Assembly: GCF_050459865.1 (NCBI RefSeq)
Contig: NZ_JBCMNM010000075.1
Location: forward strand, 1 to 40,516
Length of the DNA stretch: 40,516 nt
Source: Rummeliibacillus pycnus_B
GTDB taxonomy: Bacteria; Bacillota; Bacilli; Bacillales_A; Planococcaceae
Reading direction: 5' to 3'
The notes under the pieces are model-generated. The model did not search any database. It saw nothing but the letters and a program-made list of their open reading frames with translations, and was not told the origin of the DNA. The translations under genes were made by a program, and so were the position numbers. Positions 31,326-40,470 of this stretch are shown here, in pieces. Every line of letters starts with the position of its first letter. Within the stretch, counting starts at the first letter, position 1.

Positions 31326-32872
31326 TATGCTTTCACCTCTTGACTCGATACTACTTCGATAAATTCGCCTTGTAAAGACCATGTCCTTGCTTCAGTAATT
31401 TTAACTTTAACAAGTTTTCCTATGACTTCTTTTGGCGCTACAAAGTTTACGAGTTTATTTTTTCGTGTATATCCAGCTAATACCTCTGGATTTTTTTTAC
31501 TTTCACCTTCAACTAATACTTCAACAATTAAACTATCGAATTTTTTTAGGGATTGACCACAGTATTCATTTACAACTTCATTTAAACGTTGTAGTCGTGC
31601 TTTTTTCACTTCTAATGGTACATTGTCTTTCATCTTCGCTGCAGGAGTACCTTCGCGGGGAGAATAAACATATGTGTATGCCATTTCAAAGCCTACTTCT
31701 TTATATAGAGATAGTGTTTCTTCAAATTGTTCTTCTGTTTCATTTGGGAAGCCTACAATAATATCCGTAGTTAGTGCAACATCCGGTATAGCTTTTCGAA
31801 TCTTACGTACTAATTCTAAATAGCTCTCACGTGTATATTTACGCGCCATAATTTTCAACATTTCGCTAGAACCTGATTGCACTGGTAAATGAATATGTTC
31901 TACTAAATTTCCTTTTTTCGCAAGTACTTCAATTAGATGATCATCAAAGTCTCTAGGATGACTAGTCGTAAAGCGAATTCGAGGAATATCTATTTTACGT
32001 AATTCATCCATTAAATCTCCCAAACGATAGTTTCTGTCTTCGAAGTCTTTACCATAGGCATTGACATTTTGTCCAAGCAAAGTCACTTCTTTATAGCCCT
32101 GTGCTGCTAAACTTCGAACTTCTTGTATAATATCTTCTGGTAAACGACTACGTTCTTTACCACGAGTATAAGGTACGATACAGTACGTACAGAACTTGTC
32201 ACAACCGTACATAATATTAACCCATGCTTTTGTATTACCTTTACGCACTTTTGGAAGGTTTTCGATAACATCTCCTTCCTTAGACCAAACTTCTACAACC
32301 ATTTCTTTAGATAGATATGCTTCATTCAAAATGTCTGGTAAGCGATGAATATTATGTGTACCAAAAATCATGTCTACTTGATCGTACGTTTTTAATAATT
32401 TCTTTACGACTGCTTCTTCTTGTGACATACAGCCACAAACACCAATCAGTAAATCTGGATTTTTTAGTTTTAATGGTTTTAAGTGGCCAAGCTCACCAAA
32501 AACACGATTTTCAGCATTTTCACGAATAGCACATGTATTCATTAAAATAACATTAGCTTCCTCAACATCTTCTGTTGGTTCATATCCCAACTGTATAAAA
32601 ATGCCCGCCATAACTTCTGTATCATGTTCGTTCATTTGGCAACCAAATGTGCGAATTAAAAATTTGCGACCTGTTCCCATACCCATGAATTCTTCATCAA
32701 TCTTAAAGTCGTTGTGGTATTGTACGTCTTCTTTCCCACGTTTCTTTGCATCTTTTAAAGATGGCGCTGTATAGTCAGATTGAAAATATTTGCTATAGTC
32801 TTTTTCTGTTTTTGTAGAAGCAGACTTTGTAGTTTTTACTTGTTGACTAGCAAGTCGTTGTTCTTCATTCAT
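31325..32872 (-). CDS. miaB: tRNA methylthiotransferase MiaB
   Basis: A 515-residue radical-SAM enzyme that adds the 2-methylthio group to i6A37 in tRNA. The N-terminal UPF0004 domain holds three cluster cysteines in TFGCQMN, MNTCAIRE and GVCGCMSQEE. The radical-SAM motif is CDKFCTYC (CxxxCxxC) followed by VPYTRGKERSR. A C-terminal TRAM domain (about 445-510) includes EVLVEGESKK. The first ~60 residues are the extra N-terminal extension typical of Bacillus MiaB. AAGGAG precedes the ATG. It completes the pathway begun by MiaA. Operon with ricA. Confidence 0.97.
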   Translation of the reverse strand: MNEEQRLASQQVKTTKSASTKTEKDYSKYFQSDYTAPSLKDAKKRGKEDVQYHNDFKIDEEFMGMGTGRKFLIRTFGCQMNEHDTEVMAGIFIQLGYEPTEDVEEANVILMNTCAIRENAENRVFGELGHLKPLKLKNPDLLIGVCGCMSQEEAVVKKLLKTYDQVDMIFGTHNIHRLPDILNEAYLSKEMVVEVWSKEGDVIENLPKVRKGNTKAWVNIMYGCDKFCTYCIVPYTRGKERSRLPEDIIQEVRSLAAQGYKEVTLLGQNVNAYGKDFEDRNYRLGDLMDELRKIDIPRIRFTTSHPRDFDDHLIEVLAKKGNLVEHIHLPVQSGSSEMLKIMARKYTRESYLELVRKIRKAIPDVALTTDIIVGFPNETEEQFEETLSLYKEVGFEMAYTYVYSPREGTPAAKMKDNVPLEVKKARLQRLNEVVNEYCGQSLKKFDSLIVEVLVEGESKKNPEVLAGYTRKNKLVNFVAPKEVIGKLVKVKITEARTWSLQGEFIEVVSSQEVKA

Positions 32873-33010
32873 CGGTAGACTCCTTTCGTTCGAGTACCCA
32901 TTATCCTATTATACTGAATGATAGTCTATTCCTACAAGATATGAGTTTGAAATGTCTTTGTTTCGTCAAAATGAAGCATTTTTAAATTGACGAAATAGAA
33001 GAAAGAAGAA

Positions 33011-33042
33011 AGAGACAACGAAAAAATATTTTCGTTGTCTCT
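33011..33042 (-). terminator. korB terminator
   Basis: Perfect 14-base stem AGAGACAACGAAAA (33011-33024) / TTTTCGTTGTCTCT (33029-33042), then T/C-rich sequence on the minus strand. It lies between korB and miaB. Confidence 0.8.
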
Positions 33043-33107
33043 TATTTTGGACTTATTAAATAGCCCTTTACTTTAATTATGGAATATAGATTTAAAAGAA
33101 CTTGAAA

Positions 33108-33974
33108 TTATATAAACTCTTTCATTAGTTCATTTAATTCTTCTTCTTTGATCATAATGTCTGCTTTGTTAAGTGGTTCTTCATTGTAACCAATAATTTT
33201 TTCTTGATATGAAGGTTCATCTTCGTTTTGATAGATAATACCTGTTACTAGACCTTCATGTTCCATTACAGTTTTCATCGCTTCAGCACGATTTGTAGAA
33301 TCGTATCCTTCAATACTTGAAAGTTTTGTAATGTTTTCTTTGAACCAGTCATATGTGTTGATTTTGTTATATGTCACACATGGACTAAATACATTGATAA
33401 ATGAGAAGCCTTTATGTCTCATACCTGCTTCGATAATCGCTGTTAGCTCTTTTAAGTCTGTTGAGAAACTTTGTGCAACAAATGTAGCACCTGAAGATAG
33501 AGCGACTTCTAACGGTTTTAGTGATGGTTCGATTGCGCCACCTGGTGTTGATTTTGTAATAAAACCAGCAGCAGAGCGTGGTGAAGTTTGACCTTTTGTT
33601 AAACCATAGATTTGGTTATCCATGACAATGTAAGTGATATCAATATTACGACGGATTGAGTGGATTGTATGGCCCATACCTATTGCAAAACCATCTCCGT
33701 CACCACCTGTAGCGATGACATTTAAATCACGGTTAGCCATTTTTAACCCTTGAGCAATTGGTAATGCACGACCATGAATACCATGTAAGCCATATGAGTT
33801 AATATAACCTGATAAACGGCCTGAACATCCAATACCTGAAACTACCGCAAGTTCATGTGGTACGATTTCAAGGTTTGCTGCAGCACGTTGAATGGCAGCT
33901 TGCACTGAAAAGTCACCACATCCTGGACACCAGTTAGGTTTTACAGTGTTACGAAAATCCTTAAATGTTACCAT
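33108..33974 (-). CDS. korB: 2-oxoacid:ferredoxin oxidoreductase beta subunit
   Basis: A 288-residue TPP-binding subunit. Cluster cysteines Cys16 and Cys19 (WCPGCGD), Cys50 (GIGCSGR) and Cys199 (SPCVTYN) fit one [4Fe-4S] cluster. The TPP/Mg motif is GDGDGFAIG (residues 92 onward) with Asn120 in MDNQIYGLTKGQTSP. With the alpha subunit it oxidatively decarboxylates a 2-oxoacid, probably 2-oxoglutarate, reducing ferredoxin and forming acyl-CoA. The start overlaps the end of korA by 14 bases. Substrate choice (2-oxoglutarate, pyruvate or a broad range) is not fixed by sequence alone. Confidence 0.92.
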   Translation of the reverse strand: MVTFKDFRNTVKPNWCPGCGDFSVQAAIQRAAANLEIVPHELAVVSGIGCSGRLSGYINSYGLHGIHGRALPIAQGLKMANRDLNVIATGGDGDGFAIGMGHTIHSIRRNIDITYIVMDNQIYGLTKGQTSPRSAAGFITKSTPGGAIEPSLKPLEVALSSGATFVAQSFSTDLKELTAIIEAGMRHKGFSFINVFSPCVTYNKINTYDWFKENITKLSSIEGYDSTNRAEAMKTVMEHEGLVTGIIYQNEDEPSYQEKIIGYNEEPLNKADIMIKEEELNELMKEFI

Positions 33975-35712
33975 CTGTTAGCAACTCCTTTACACGGCCA
34001 AGTAATTCCATTGGTAAGAATGGCGTACCGTCATATTTTGTTAAGTTTACAATTTTATCATGATGACCCATGTTTAATTTCATAACATTAGCTAATTGAC
34101 CAGTCGCATTATTTTCGACAACAATCACTTTTTTCGCATGATTGATTAATGACTTCATTTCTTCAACTGGGAATGGGTGAATTAAACGAATATGTGCATG
34201 GTTTGTTTTAACGCCTTCTGCATCTAACATTGGACGGATTTCTTCTAATGCACCTTTTGTAGAACCAAAACCTACAAGTAATACATCGGCTTCTTCGTTA
34301 GGTGCATCTGTAAATACTGGTGTATCAAAATGTACATGTTGTAATTTACGGAAGCGTTTGTCCATTTGAGTCTTACGGTTGCCTGCTGCTTCAGAAGGTT
34401 TTCCTTCTTCGTTATGTTCAACACCAGTTACATGGTGAATACCGTATTTTTGACCTGGAACCACTCGTGTAGAAATACCATCTTCTGTTACTGCATAACG
34501 TTTAAAGTATTGTTTGTCTTCGATTTCAGGAAGTTCATCCATATTTAATTTACCGCGATTAATTGTAATCTTAGAGTAGTCAAAAGGTTCAACTGTTTGT
34601 TTACCAAGTGATAATTGTAAATCTGACAGTAAGATGACTGGTAATTGTAACTCATCTGCAATATTGAATGCTTGAATCGTATCGTAGAATGCTTCTTCAC
34701 CAGTTGATGGTGCAATGACTACTTTTGGAATTTCACCGTGAGTTCCGTAAAGCATTGCCATTAAATCTGATTGTTCTTGTTTTGTTGGAAGACCTGTAGA
34801 TGGGCCACCACGTTGTGTATCAACGACAACTAAAGGTATTTCTGTCATACCTGCAAGACCAAGTGCTTCCATCATAAGTGAAAGACCAGGGCCTGCTGAT
34901 GCTGTGAATGCACGTGCACCACCGTAGTTTGCACCAATAGCCATTGTTGCAGCTGCGATTTCATCTTCTGTTTGAATAACAGTACCACCAAATTTAGGTA
35001 ATTTTTTAATTAAGTATTCCATAATTTCTGATGCTGGTGTAATAGGGTATGCACTCATTAAACGAGAACCTGCAGCTAGTGCACCAAGTGCAATAGCTTC
35101 GTTACCAATCATGAATAAACGATGTTTGCCATCTCCAGGTTCAAGTTCGAATTTACCAACTTGATCTTTTAGCAATCCATCCATCATTTCATGACCTTTA
35201 GCGATAGCTTCCATATTCTTTTGTACAACAGCTTCACCTTTACGGCCGAAGATTTCGTCGACAACACTTTGGAAGACTTCATCTTTAAGATTCATTAGTG
35301 CAGCTGTTGCACCGATTGCAACCATGTTTTTCATAAGTGAAGTACCAAGTTCAGTAGCAATTTCTGTAAATGGTACGACATATAATTCAGCTGGGCAATC
35401 TTCTGGTTTTTCAGGATTAAATTTAGCATCTGCTAAAATTACTCCTTCAGCTGCTAATTCTTTATAGTTAACCTCAATTGTTTCTTGGTCAAATGCAACC
35501 AAAATATTTAGGTCATCTGGAATCGTATGTACAGTTGATGTACGTACGTTAATTTTATTATTCGTATGGCCACCTTTGATACGGGAAGAGAAGTGGCGAT
35601 ATCCATATAAATGGTAACCTAAGCGGTTCATCGCAGTTGAGAAAATTTCTCCTGTACTTTCAATACCTTCCCCCTGTTGCCCACCGACTTTCCATGAAAG
35701 CTGATGTAACAT
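33961..35712 (-). CDS. korA: 2-oxoacid:ferredoxin oxidoreductase gamma-alpha fusion subunit
   Basis: A 583-residue subunit. The N-terminal ~190 residues are the gamma domain (WKVGGQQGEGIESTGEIF, RHFSSRIKGGHT). The rest is the alpha/pyrimidine-binding part (GNEAIALGALAAGSRLMSAY, ITPASEIMEYL, TASAGPGLSLMMEALGLAGM, GGPSTGLPTKQEQSDL) and a C-terminal transketolase-like domain (LLVGFGSTKGALEEI). The gamma-alpha fusion is the KorA form seen in aerobic Bacillales. The ATG at 35712 has AAGGAG 9 bases upstream; the ATG at 35721 touches it. Operon with korB. Confidence 0.92.
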   Translation of the reverse strand: MLHQLSWKVGGQQGEGIESTGEIFSTAMNRLGYHLYGYRHFSSRIKGGHTNNKINVRTSTVHTIPDDLNILVAFDQETIEVNYKELAAEGVILADAKFNPEKPEDCPAELYVVPFTEIATELGTSLMKNMVAIGATAALMNLKDEVFQSVVDEIFGRKGEAVVQKNMEAIAKGHEMMDGLLKDQVGKFELEPGDGKHRLFMIGNEAIALGALAAGSRLMSAYPITPASEIMEYLIKKLPKFGGTVIQTEDEIAAATMAIGANYGGARAFTASAGPGLSLMMEALGLAGMTEIPLVVVDTQRGGPSTGLPTKQEQSDLMAMLYGTHGEIPKVVIAPSTGEEAFYDTIQAFNIADELQLPVILLSDLQLSLGKQTVEPFDYSKITINRGKLNMDELPEIEDKQYFKRYAVTEDGISTRVVPGQKYGIHHVTGVEHNEEGKPSEAAGNRKTQMDKRFRKLQHVHFDTPVFTDAPNEEADVLLVGFGSTKGALEEIRPMLDAEGVKTNHAHIRLIHPFPVEEMKSLINHAKKVIVVENNATGQLANVMKLNMGHHDKIVNLTKYDGTPFLPMELLGRVKELLTDGNI

Positions 35713-35898
35713 TATCAACATCTCCTTAATATATAACGTCAAAGCTTTTTTATCTTTCATAAGTTTATCATGAACATGCGTATGACACTATCGTTATTAG
35801 ATGATTTCATTTAAAATCAGACCTTTGACTGAAATGAATGTTCATGAAAATGTAATGATAATTGTTCGGTTTATGTATATTTTCTTTCAAATCCAAAA

Positions 35899-35927
35899 AA
35901 AAATACCGGAAATTATCCGGTATTTTT
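35899..35927 (-). terminator. spoVS terminator
   Basis: Stem AAAAATACCGG (35899-35909) / CCGGTATTTTT (35917-35927) with a 7-base loop and a T-run on the minus strand. Confidence 0.85.
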
Positions 35928-35968
35928 ATAAGCCATCTAGCTAAACAAGCGCGTTCAGCTTTTATTTC

Positions 35969-36235
35969 TTATCGTCCTTTTTTTTCGACGAGTAATTTTA
36001 AAGCTGTTCGATCTTCACCAGCTATTAAAATATCAGTAAATGCTGGTGAACATGTTAAATCAGTACCACTCGGCGCTACAAAACCTCTCGCAATTGCGAT
36101 CGCTTTCACCGCCTGATTGAGGGCACCTGCCCCAACTGCTTGCATCTCTGCATATCCTTGCTCTCTTATCACTGCCACTAATGCACCTGCTACTGAATTC
36201 GGATTGGAGCGAGACGATACTTTCAATGAATCCAC
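35969..36235 (-). CDS. spoVS: Stage V sporulation protein S
   Basis: An 88-residue Alba-like protein required for normal septation and coat maturation in sporulating Bacillus. The core LKVSSRSNPNSVAGALVAVI, then QAVGAGALNQAVKAIAIARGF, VAPSGTDL and GEDRTALKLLVE, is almost the family consensus. The start is a GTG at 36235, 7 bases after GGGAGG, giving MDSLKVSS (compare MEILKVSA). A frame opening at 36271 would add residues absent from the family. A CATACAAT on the minus strand (36290-36297) matches a sigma-E -10, but no good -35 is seen. Confidence 0.96.
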   Translation of the reverse strand: MDSLKVSSRSNPNSVAGALVAVIREQGYAEMQAVGAGALNQAVKAIAIARGFVAPSGTDLTCSPAFTDILIAGEDRTALKLLVEKKGR

Positions 36236-36322
36236 AACTATTCCTCCCTTAGTTTGAAAAATCAGGGACATTTTGATTGTCCATGGAACATTGTATGCAC
36301 CTCATGCATGATATAGACTAAA

Positions 36323-37120
36323 TTAAGGAACGAAAGGATAATCTGCGTTTATATAAATTCTTTCAAAGTTATTAGCTTTTCCAGTCTTATTATCAAGATC
36401 TACAAAGAAGCCACTAAATACTTCTCTACCTTGTTTTGGTACTTCGAAACGTACTGGCATATTTGTTTTAAATCGATAAAGTACGCTTTCCTTTTTCATA
36501 CCAAGTACTTCATCATAAGGTCCAGTCATCCCTACGTCTGAAATAAATGCCGTTCCTCCAGGGAAAATTCGTGCATCTGCTGTTTGTACATGTGTATGTG
36601 TACCAACAACTGTTGATGCTTTGCCATCTAAATGCCAACCTAAAGCAATTTTTTCACTAGTAGTTTCTGCATGAAAATCTACAAAAACTAGTGGAGATAT
36701 TTTTTTTGCTTCATTAACTAATTCTTCTGCTTTTGCAAATGGATCACCATGTGGTGGCAAGAATGTGCGACCATGTAAATTGATGATTGAAATAGTTTGA
36801 CCGTTTTTCGTTACGGAAACCATTCCTTTACCCGGTGCTTCATCTGAAAAGTTAGCAGGACGGATTAAATAGTCAGCATCATCGATAAAGTCAAAGATTT
36901 CTTTTTGGTCCCATGTATGGTTCCCCATTGTAATAACATCTACACCCATCATGAGTAAATCTTGATAAATACGTTTTGTAATACCTCGACCTGCGGCTGC
37001 ATTTTCTCCATTCGCAATGACAACATCAACATTATATTTTCTTTTTAATCGTGGTAAATAGGATTCAACTGCATCTAAGCCAATATCCCCTACTATATCT
37101 CCAATAAATAGTACTTTCAT
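36323..37120 (-). CDS. ymdB: Metallophosphodiesterase YmdB
   Basis: A 265-residue calcineurin-like phosphodiesterase that hydrolyses 2',3'-cyclic nucleotides in vitro and influences the motility/biofilm switch in B. subtilis. Metal-site motifs are FIGDIVGDIG, NGENAAAGRG, MGNHTWDQKE, VDFHAETTSEK and VGTHTHVQTAD. The ATG at 37120 has GGGTG 6-7 bases upstream; the in-frame GTG at 37129 belongs to that site. It follows rny, separated by hairpins, the order rny-ymdB known in Bacillus. Confidence 0.95.
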   Translation of the reverse strand: MKVLFIGDIVGDIGLDAVESYLPRLKRKYNVDVVIANGENAAAGRGITKRIYQDLLMMGVDVITMGNHTWDQKEIFDFIDDADYLIRPANFSDEAPGKGMVSVTKNGQTISIINLHGRTFLPPHGDPFAKAEELVNEAKKISPLVFVDFHAETTSEKIALGWHLDGKASTVVGTHTHVQTADARIFPGGTAFISDVGMTGPYDEVLGMKKESVLYRFKTNMPVRFEVPKQGREVFSGFFVDLDNKTGKANNFERIYINADYPFVP

Positions 37121-37142
37121 TTTATACACCCATTCCCATTAA

Positions 37143-37178
37143 AAAAGGCTTCTCGACCGAAGTTCAAAGAAGCCTTTT
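37143..37178 (-). terminator. rny terminator
   Basis: Stem AAAAGGCTTCT (37143-37153) / AGAAGCCTTTT (37168-37178), loop 14 bases, T-run on the minus strand. It is only about 20 bases before the ymdB start, so ymdB is probably served by read-through or a promoter within this stretch. Confidence 0.75.
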
Positions 37179-37197
37179 GTCAATTAAATTTTAGAAA

Positions 37198-37219
37198 TGT
37201 ACATCTTCTTTTGATGTAC
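37198..37219. other. Hairpin between rny and ymdB
   Basis: GTACATC ... GATGTAC, 7 pairs with a 7-base loop. There is no T-run of note. It could be an RNA processing or stability element in the rny 3' region. Confidence 0.4.
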
Positions 37220-37302
37220 GTTTTAATAAATAATCCCATTAAGCTTCCGCGGTTAGACCTTTGCTTCATTCAAGTCTGAACGAGCAGCTTCAGCATTTAA
37301 GA

Positions 37303-38859
37303 CTATTTTGCATATTCAACAGCACGAGTTTCACGAATTACTGTTACTTTAATATGTCCAGGATAGTCAAGCTCATCCTCAATTTGTTTTCGAATATCAC
37401 GTGCTAATCGATGTGATGCTAAATCATCAATCTGATCTGGACGTACGATTATACGAATTTCGCGGCCCGCTTGAATTGCATATGATTTTTCTACACCTTC
37501 GTATGACTCTGAAATTTCTTCCAGTTTTTCGAGGCGACGAATATAATTTTCTAAAGTTTCACTTCGCGCTCCTGGTCTTGCTGCAGACAATGCATCAGCA
37601 GCTGCCACTAATACTGCAATAACAGACGTTGGTTCTGTGTCACCATGATGAGATGCAATACTATTTATCACAACAGGATGCTCATGATATTTTGATGCTA
37701 ATTCCACACCTATTTCAACATGGCTTCCTTCTACTTCATGGTCTATTGCTTTACCTATATCGTGCAGTAAACCTGCTCGTTTAGCTAAAATCACGTCTTC
37801 ACCCAATTCAGCTGCAAGTAAACCAGCTAAATGTGCTACTTCTACAGAATGTTTTAAGACGTTTTGACCATAGCTTGTACGATATTTCATACGACCAAGA
37901 ATTTTCATTAAATCTGGATGTAAATTATGAATTCCTACTTCAAAAGTTGTTTGTTCACCAGTCTCACGAATCTGTTCGTCTACCTCACGGCGCGATTTCT
38001 CTACCATTTCTTCAATACGCGCAGGGTGAATACGGCCATCTTGAACTAATTTTTCAAGTGCTAGACGGGCTGTTTCACGACGAATTGGATCAAAGCCAGA
38101 TAAGATTACTGCTTCTGGTGTATCGTCGATTATTAAATCAATACCTGTTAACGTTTCCAGTGTTCGGATGTTACGACCTTCACGTCCGATAATACGACCC
38201 TTCATCTCATCGTTTGGTAAGTTAACGACAGACACAGTCGTTTCAGCAACGTGGTCTGCTGCAAAGCGTTGAATGGCAAGTGATAAAACTTCTCGTGCCT
38301 TTTTATCAGCTTCCTCTTTTGCACGTGTTTCAGCTTCTTTTGTCATGACGGCAATATCAGTTGATAACTCATTTTCTACTTGTTTTAAGATGATTGCTTT
38401 TGCTTCTTCGCGAGTTAATGCTGAAATGCGTTCAATTTCGGATTGTTGTTTGGCAACAAGTTCTTCCACTTTGCTTTCCATCTGTACAATATGCTGTTGT
38501 CTTTCAGCTAGAGCCTCTTCTTTACGCTCTAATCCTGATTCTCTCTTATTCAGAGCGTCATCCTTGCGATCAAGATTTTCTTCTCTTTGCAATAACCGGT
38601 TCTCTTGTTTCATAAGCTCAGACCGGCGTTCACGGATGTCATTTTCTGCTTCAGTTCGAAGTTTGTGAGTTTCATCTTTTGCTTCAAGTAGTGCTTCTTT
38701 CTTAAGAGCTTCCGCTTCTCTTTTACCTTCTTCAATAATAAGTTCTGCAGAATTCTTTGCACCTGTCACTTTTGAATCGTTCACTTTTTTCATGACGAAA
38801 TAGATAACAACGGCACCGACGATGAGTCCAAGCAAAGCGGAGATGATGATTTCTATCAT
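37303..38859 (-). CDS. rny: RNase Y
   Basis: A 518-residue membrane-anchored endoribonuclease that starts mRNA decay. One N-terminal transmembrane helix (about 3-25), a long charged coiled coil (about 30-200), a KH domain with MKGRIIGREGRNIRTLE (about 215), and an HD domain with HSVEVAHLAG and LHDIGKAIDHEVEG, then VINSIASHHGD. The ATG at 38859 follows GAGGAGG. A strong promoter lies about 110 bases upstream. RicA, encoded at 30888-31325, is one of its specificity partners. Confidence 0.98.
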   Translation of the reverse strand: MIEIIISALLGLIVGAVVIYFVMKKVNDSKVTGAKNSAELIIEEGKREAEALKKEALLEAKDETHKLRTEAENDIRERRSELMKQENRLLQREENLDRKDDALNKRESGLERKEEALAERQQHIVQMESKVEELVAKQQSEIERISALTREEAKAIILKQVENELSTDIAVMTKEAETRAKEEADKKAREVLSLAIQRFAADHVAETTVSVVNLPNDEMKGRIIGREGRNIRTLETLTGIDLIIDDTPEAVILSGFDPIRRETARLALEKLVQDGRIHPARIEEMVEKSRREVDEQIRETGEQTTFEVGIHNLHPDLMKILGRMKYRTSYGQNVLKHSVEVAHLAGLLAAELGEDVILAKRAGLLHDIGKAIDHEVEGSHVEIGVELASKYHEHPVVINSIASHHGDTEPTSVIAVLVAAADALSAARPGARSETLENYIRRLEKLEEISESYEGVEKSYAIQAGREIRIIVRPDQIDDLASHRLARDIRKQIEDELDYPGHIKVTVIRETRAVEYAK

Positions 38860-38964
38860 TCGAACACCTCCTCTTGCTGTTTTCATATTCTGTTTCAGTC
38901 GGCTTTACATTGATTATTCAATATAGTGCCAATTTCATTTCAAGTTTAGAAATAATACAAGTTA

Positions 38965-38993
38965 ATTGTATAGTTGAAATATAGACCTGTCAA
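38965..38993 (-). promoter_or_regulatory. rny promoter
   Basis: Minus-strand -35 TTGACA (38988-38993) and -10 TACAAT (38965-38970) with a 17-base spacer. The predicted leader is about 100 bases. Confidence 0.75.
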
Positions 38994-39021
38994 GGATTCA
39001 CAGTTTTTGGATATATATAAT

Positions 39022-39051
39022 AGACCCCTTCAATAATCCTTGAAGGGGTCT
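39022..39051 (-). terminator. recA terminator
   Basis: Perfect 12-base stem AGACCCCTTCAA (39022-39033) / TTGAAGGGGTCT (39040-39051), loop 6, just past the recA stop and upstream of the rny promoter. Confidence 0.85.
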
Positions 39052-39062
39052 TTCGAACGAAA

Positions 39063-40115
39063 CTATTCTTCATCAAATAATGTTGGGTCTACTTCATCTT
39101 CCAATTCTTCTGGTACATCATACTCATCTCCAGCAATACCTGAAGCAACACGAATTTTTTGAGCAATTTCATCACGAACTTCCGGGTTTTCCTTAAGGAA
39201 TTGCTTAGCATTTTCACGGCCTTGTCCTAAACGTTCATCTTCATAGGCATACCATGAACCACTTTTTTGCACGATATCTTTTTCAACACCGATATCGATA
39301 ATTTCTCCTTCTTTTGAAATCCCTTCGCCATACATAATATCAACTTCAGCTGTTTTAAATGGCGGTGCAACTTTATTCTTTACAACTTTAATCTTCGTGC
39401 GGTTACCAACCATATCATTACCTTGTTTAATCGTTTCTGCACGACGCACTTCTAATCGAACAGAAGCATAGAATTTAAGCGCACGTCCACCTGGAGTTGT
39501 TTCCGGGTTACCGAACATAACACCAATCTTTTCACGAATTTGGTTAATAAAAATAGCAATGGTATTAGACTTATTAATAATACCAGATAATTTTCGTAAT
39601 GCTTGTGACATTAAACGTGCTTGAAGGCCAACATGTGAGTCGCCCATTTCGCCTTCAATTTCTGCTTTTGGTACTAGTGCTGCTACTGAGTCGATAACAA
39701 TAATATCAATGGCACCGCTTCGTACAAGTGCTTCTGCAATTTCTAAGGCTTGTTCACCAGTATCTGGTTGAGAAAGTAATAATTCGTCAATATTTACGCC
39801 AAGTTTAGAAGCATAAACAGGATCGAGAGCATGTTCAGCATCAATAAATGCTGCTTGACCTCCATTTGCTTGTACTTCTGCGATTGCGTGTAGTGCTACT
39901 GTAGTTTTACCAGAACTTTCTGGTCCATATATTTCAATAACACGACCTCGAGGATAACCACCAACTCCAAGTACTGTATCAAGTGCTAAAGAGCCACTTG
40001 AAGATGTAGAAACTTTACGGTCTGCCTGTTCTCCTAATTTCATAACAGACCCTTTACCAAATTGCTTTTCAATTTGTTTAAGAGCCATATCTAATGCCGC
40101 TTTACGTTCGTCCAA
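39063..40115 (-). CDS. recA: Recombinase RecA
   Basis: A 350-residue recombinase that forms filaments on single-stranded DNA, drives strand exchange and triggers LexA self-cleavage. Walker A is GPESSGKTT, followed by AFIDAEHALDPVYA, Walker B IIVIDSVAALVP, L1 around SHVGLQARLMSQALRKLSG, and L2 around GVMFGNPETTPGG. The acidic tail ends DPTLFDEE. The start is TTG at 40115, placed by AAGGAGG 8 bases upstream and by the match of MDERKAALDMALKQIEK to MSDRQAALDMALKQIEK. No other start fits. A LexA box lies upstream. Confidence 0.98.
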   Translation of the reverse strand: MDERKAALDMALKQIEKQFGKGSVMKLGEQADRKVSTSSSGSLALDTVLGVGGYPRGRVIEIYGPESSGKTTVALHAIAEVQANGGQAAFIDAEHALDPVYASKLGVNIDELLLSQPDTGEQALEIAEALVRSGAIDIIVIDSVAALVPKAEIEGEMGDSHVGLQARLMSQALRKLSGIINKSNTIAIFINQIREKIGVMFGNPETTPGGRALKFYASVRLEVRRAETIKQGNDMVGNRTKIKVVKNKVAPPFKTAEVDIMYGEGISKEGEIIDIGVEKDIVQKSGSWYAYEDERLGQGRENAKQFLKENPEVRDEIAQKIRVASGIAGDEYDVPEELEDEVDPTLFDEE

Positions 40116-40159
40116 TCTAGTTCCTCCTTCAAAATGCGTTCTCTTATATTTCTGTCTCT

Positions 40160-40188
40160 ACTATACTTCTTTTTTGAGAAAAACACAA
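40160..40188 (-). promoter_or_regulatory. recA promoter
   Basis: Minus-strand -35 TTGTGT (about 40183-40188) and -10 TATAGT (about 40160-40165), spacer 17. The LexA box sits just upstream of the -35. Confidence 0.65.
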
Positions 40189-40196
40189 GAAAAAAG

Positions 40197-40210
40197 CGAA
40201 CATTTATTCG
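40197..40210. promoter_or_regulatory. LexA box at recA
   Basis: CGAACATTTATTCG, one mismatch to CGAACNNNNGTTCG, about 8 bases upstream of the recA -35. Confidence 0.72.
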
Positions 40211-40374
40211 CAATTTTTTTATATACTATTAAATAGTGATAGATTAATTGAATATGAAATCTGTATTCTACCTAATTTTCAATATACAAAACTAAATTTT
40301 AAATAAATCAATTTCTTAAATCTATTATCGATTTTTAAATACGAACATTTTAACACATTGACTTTTCACTATTC

Positions 40375-40470
40375 AGATTTGGATGTTCCGCTACAGACAG
40401 GCGCTTTCCGCGGACTTGGCTGCAATCGCCTAATTATTACACTTTGGGGACTGAAAAAGTGTCTATATAC
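40375..40470. repeat. Intergenic repeat-like segment
   Basis: GGATGTTCCGCTACAGACAG, then GCGCTTTCCGCGGACTTGGC, stands out as GC-rich in AT-rich surroundings. It resembles, from memory, the left part of a common Bacillales intergenic repeat. CTGAAAAAGTGT near 40460 also occurs near 13406. Boundaries are uncertain. Confidence 0.4.

Noticed and set aside
38273..38668. Serine-rich plus-strand frame opposite rny
   Set aside because: It is a product of the charged coiled-coil codons of rny read in reverse; no start signal.
40342..40360. Second LexA box upstream of recA (CGAACATTTTAAC)
   Set aside because: Only one half-site matches and it is ~130 bases further from the promoter.
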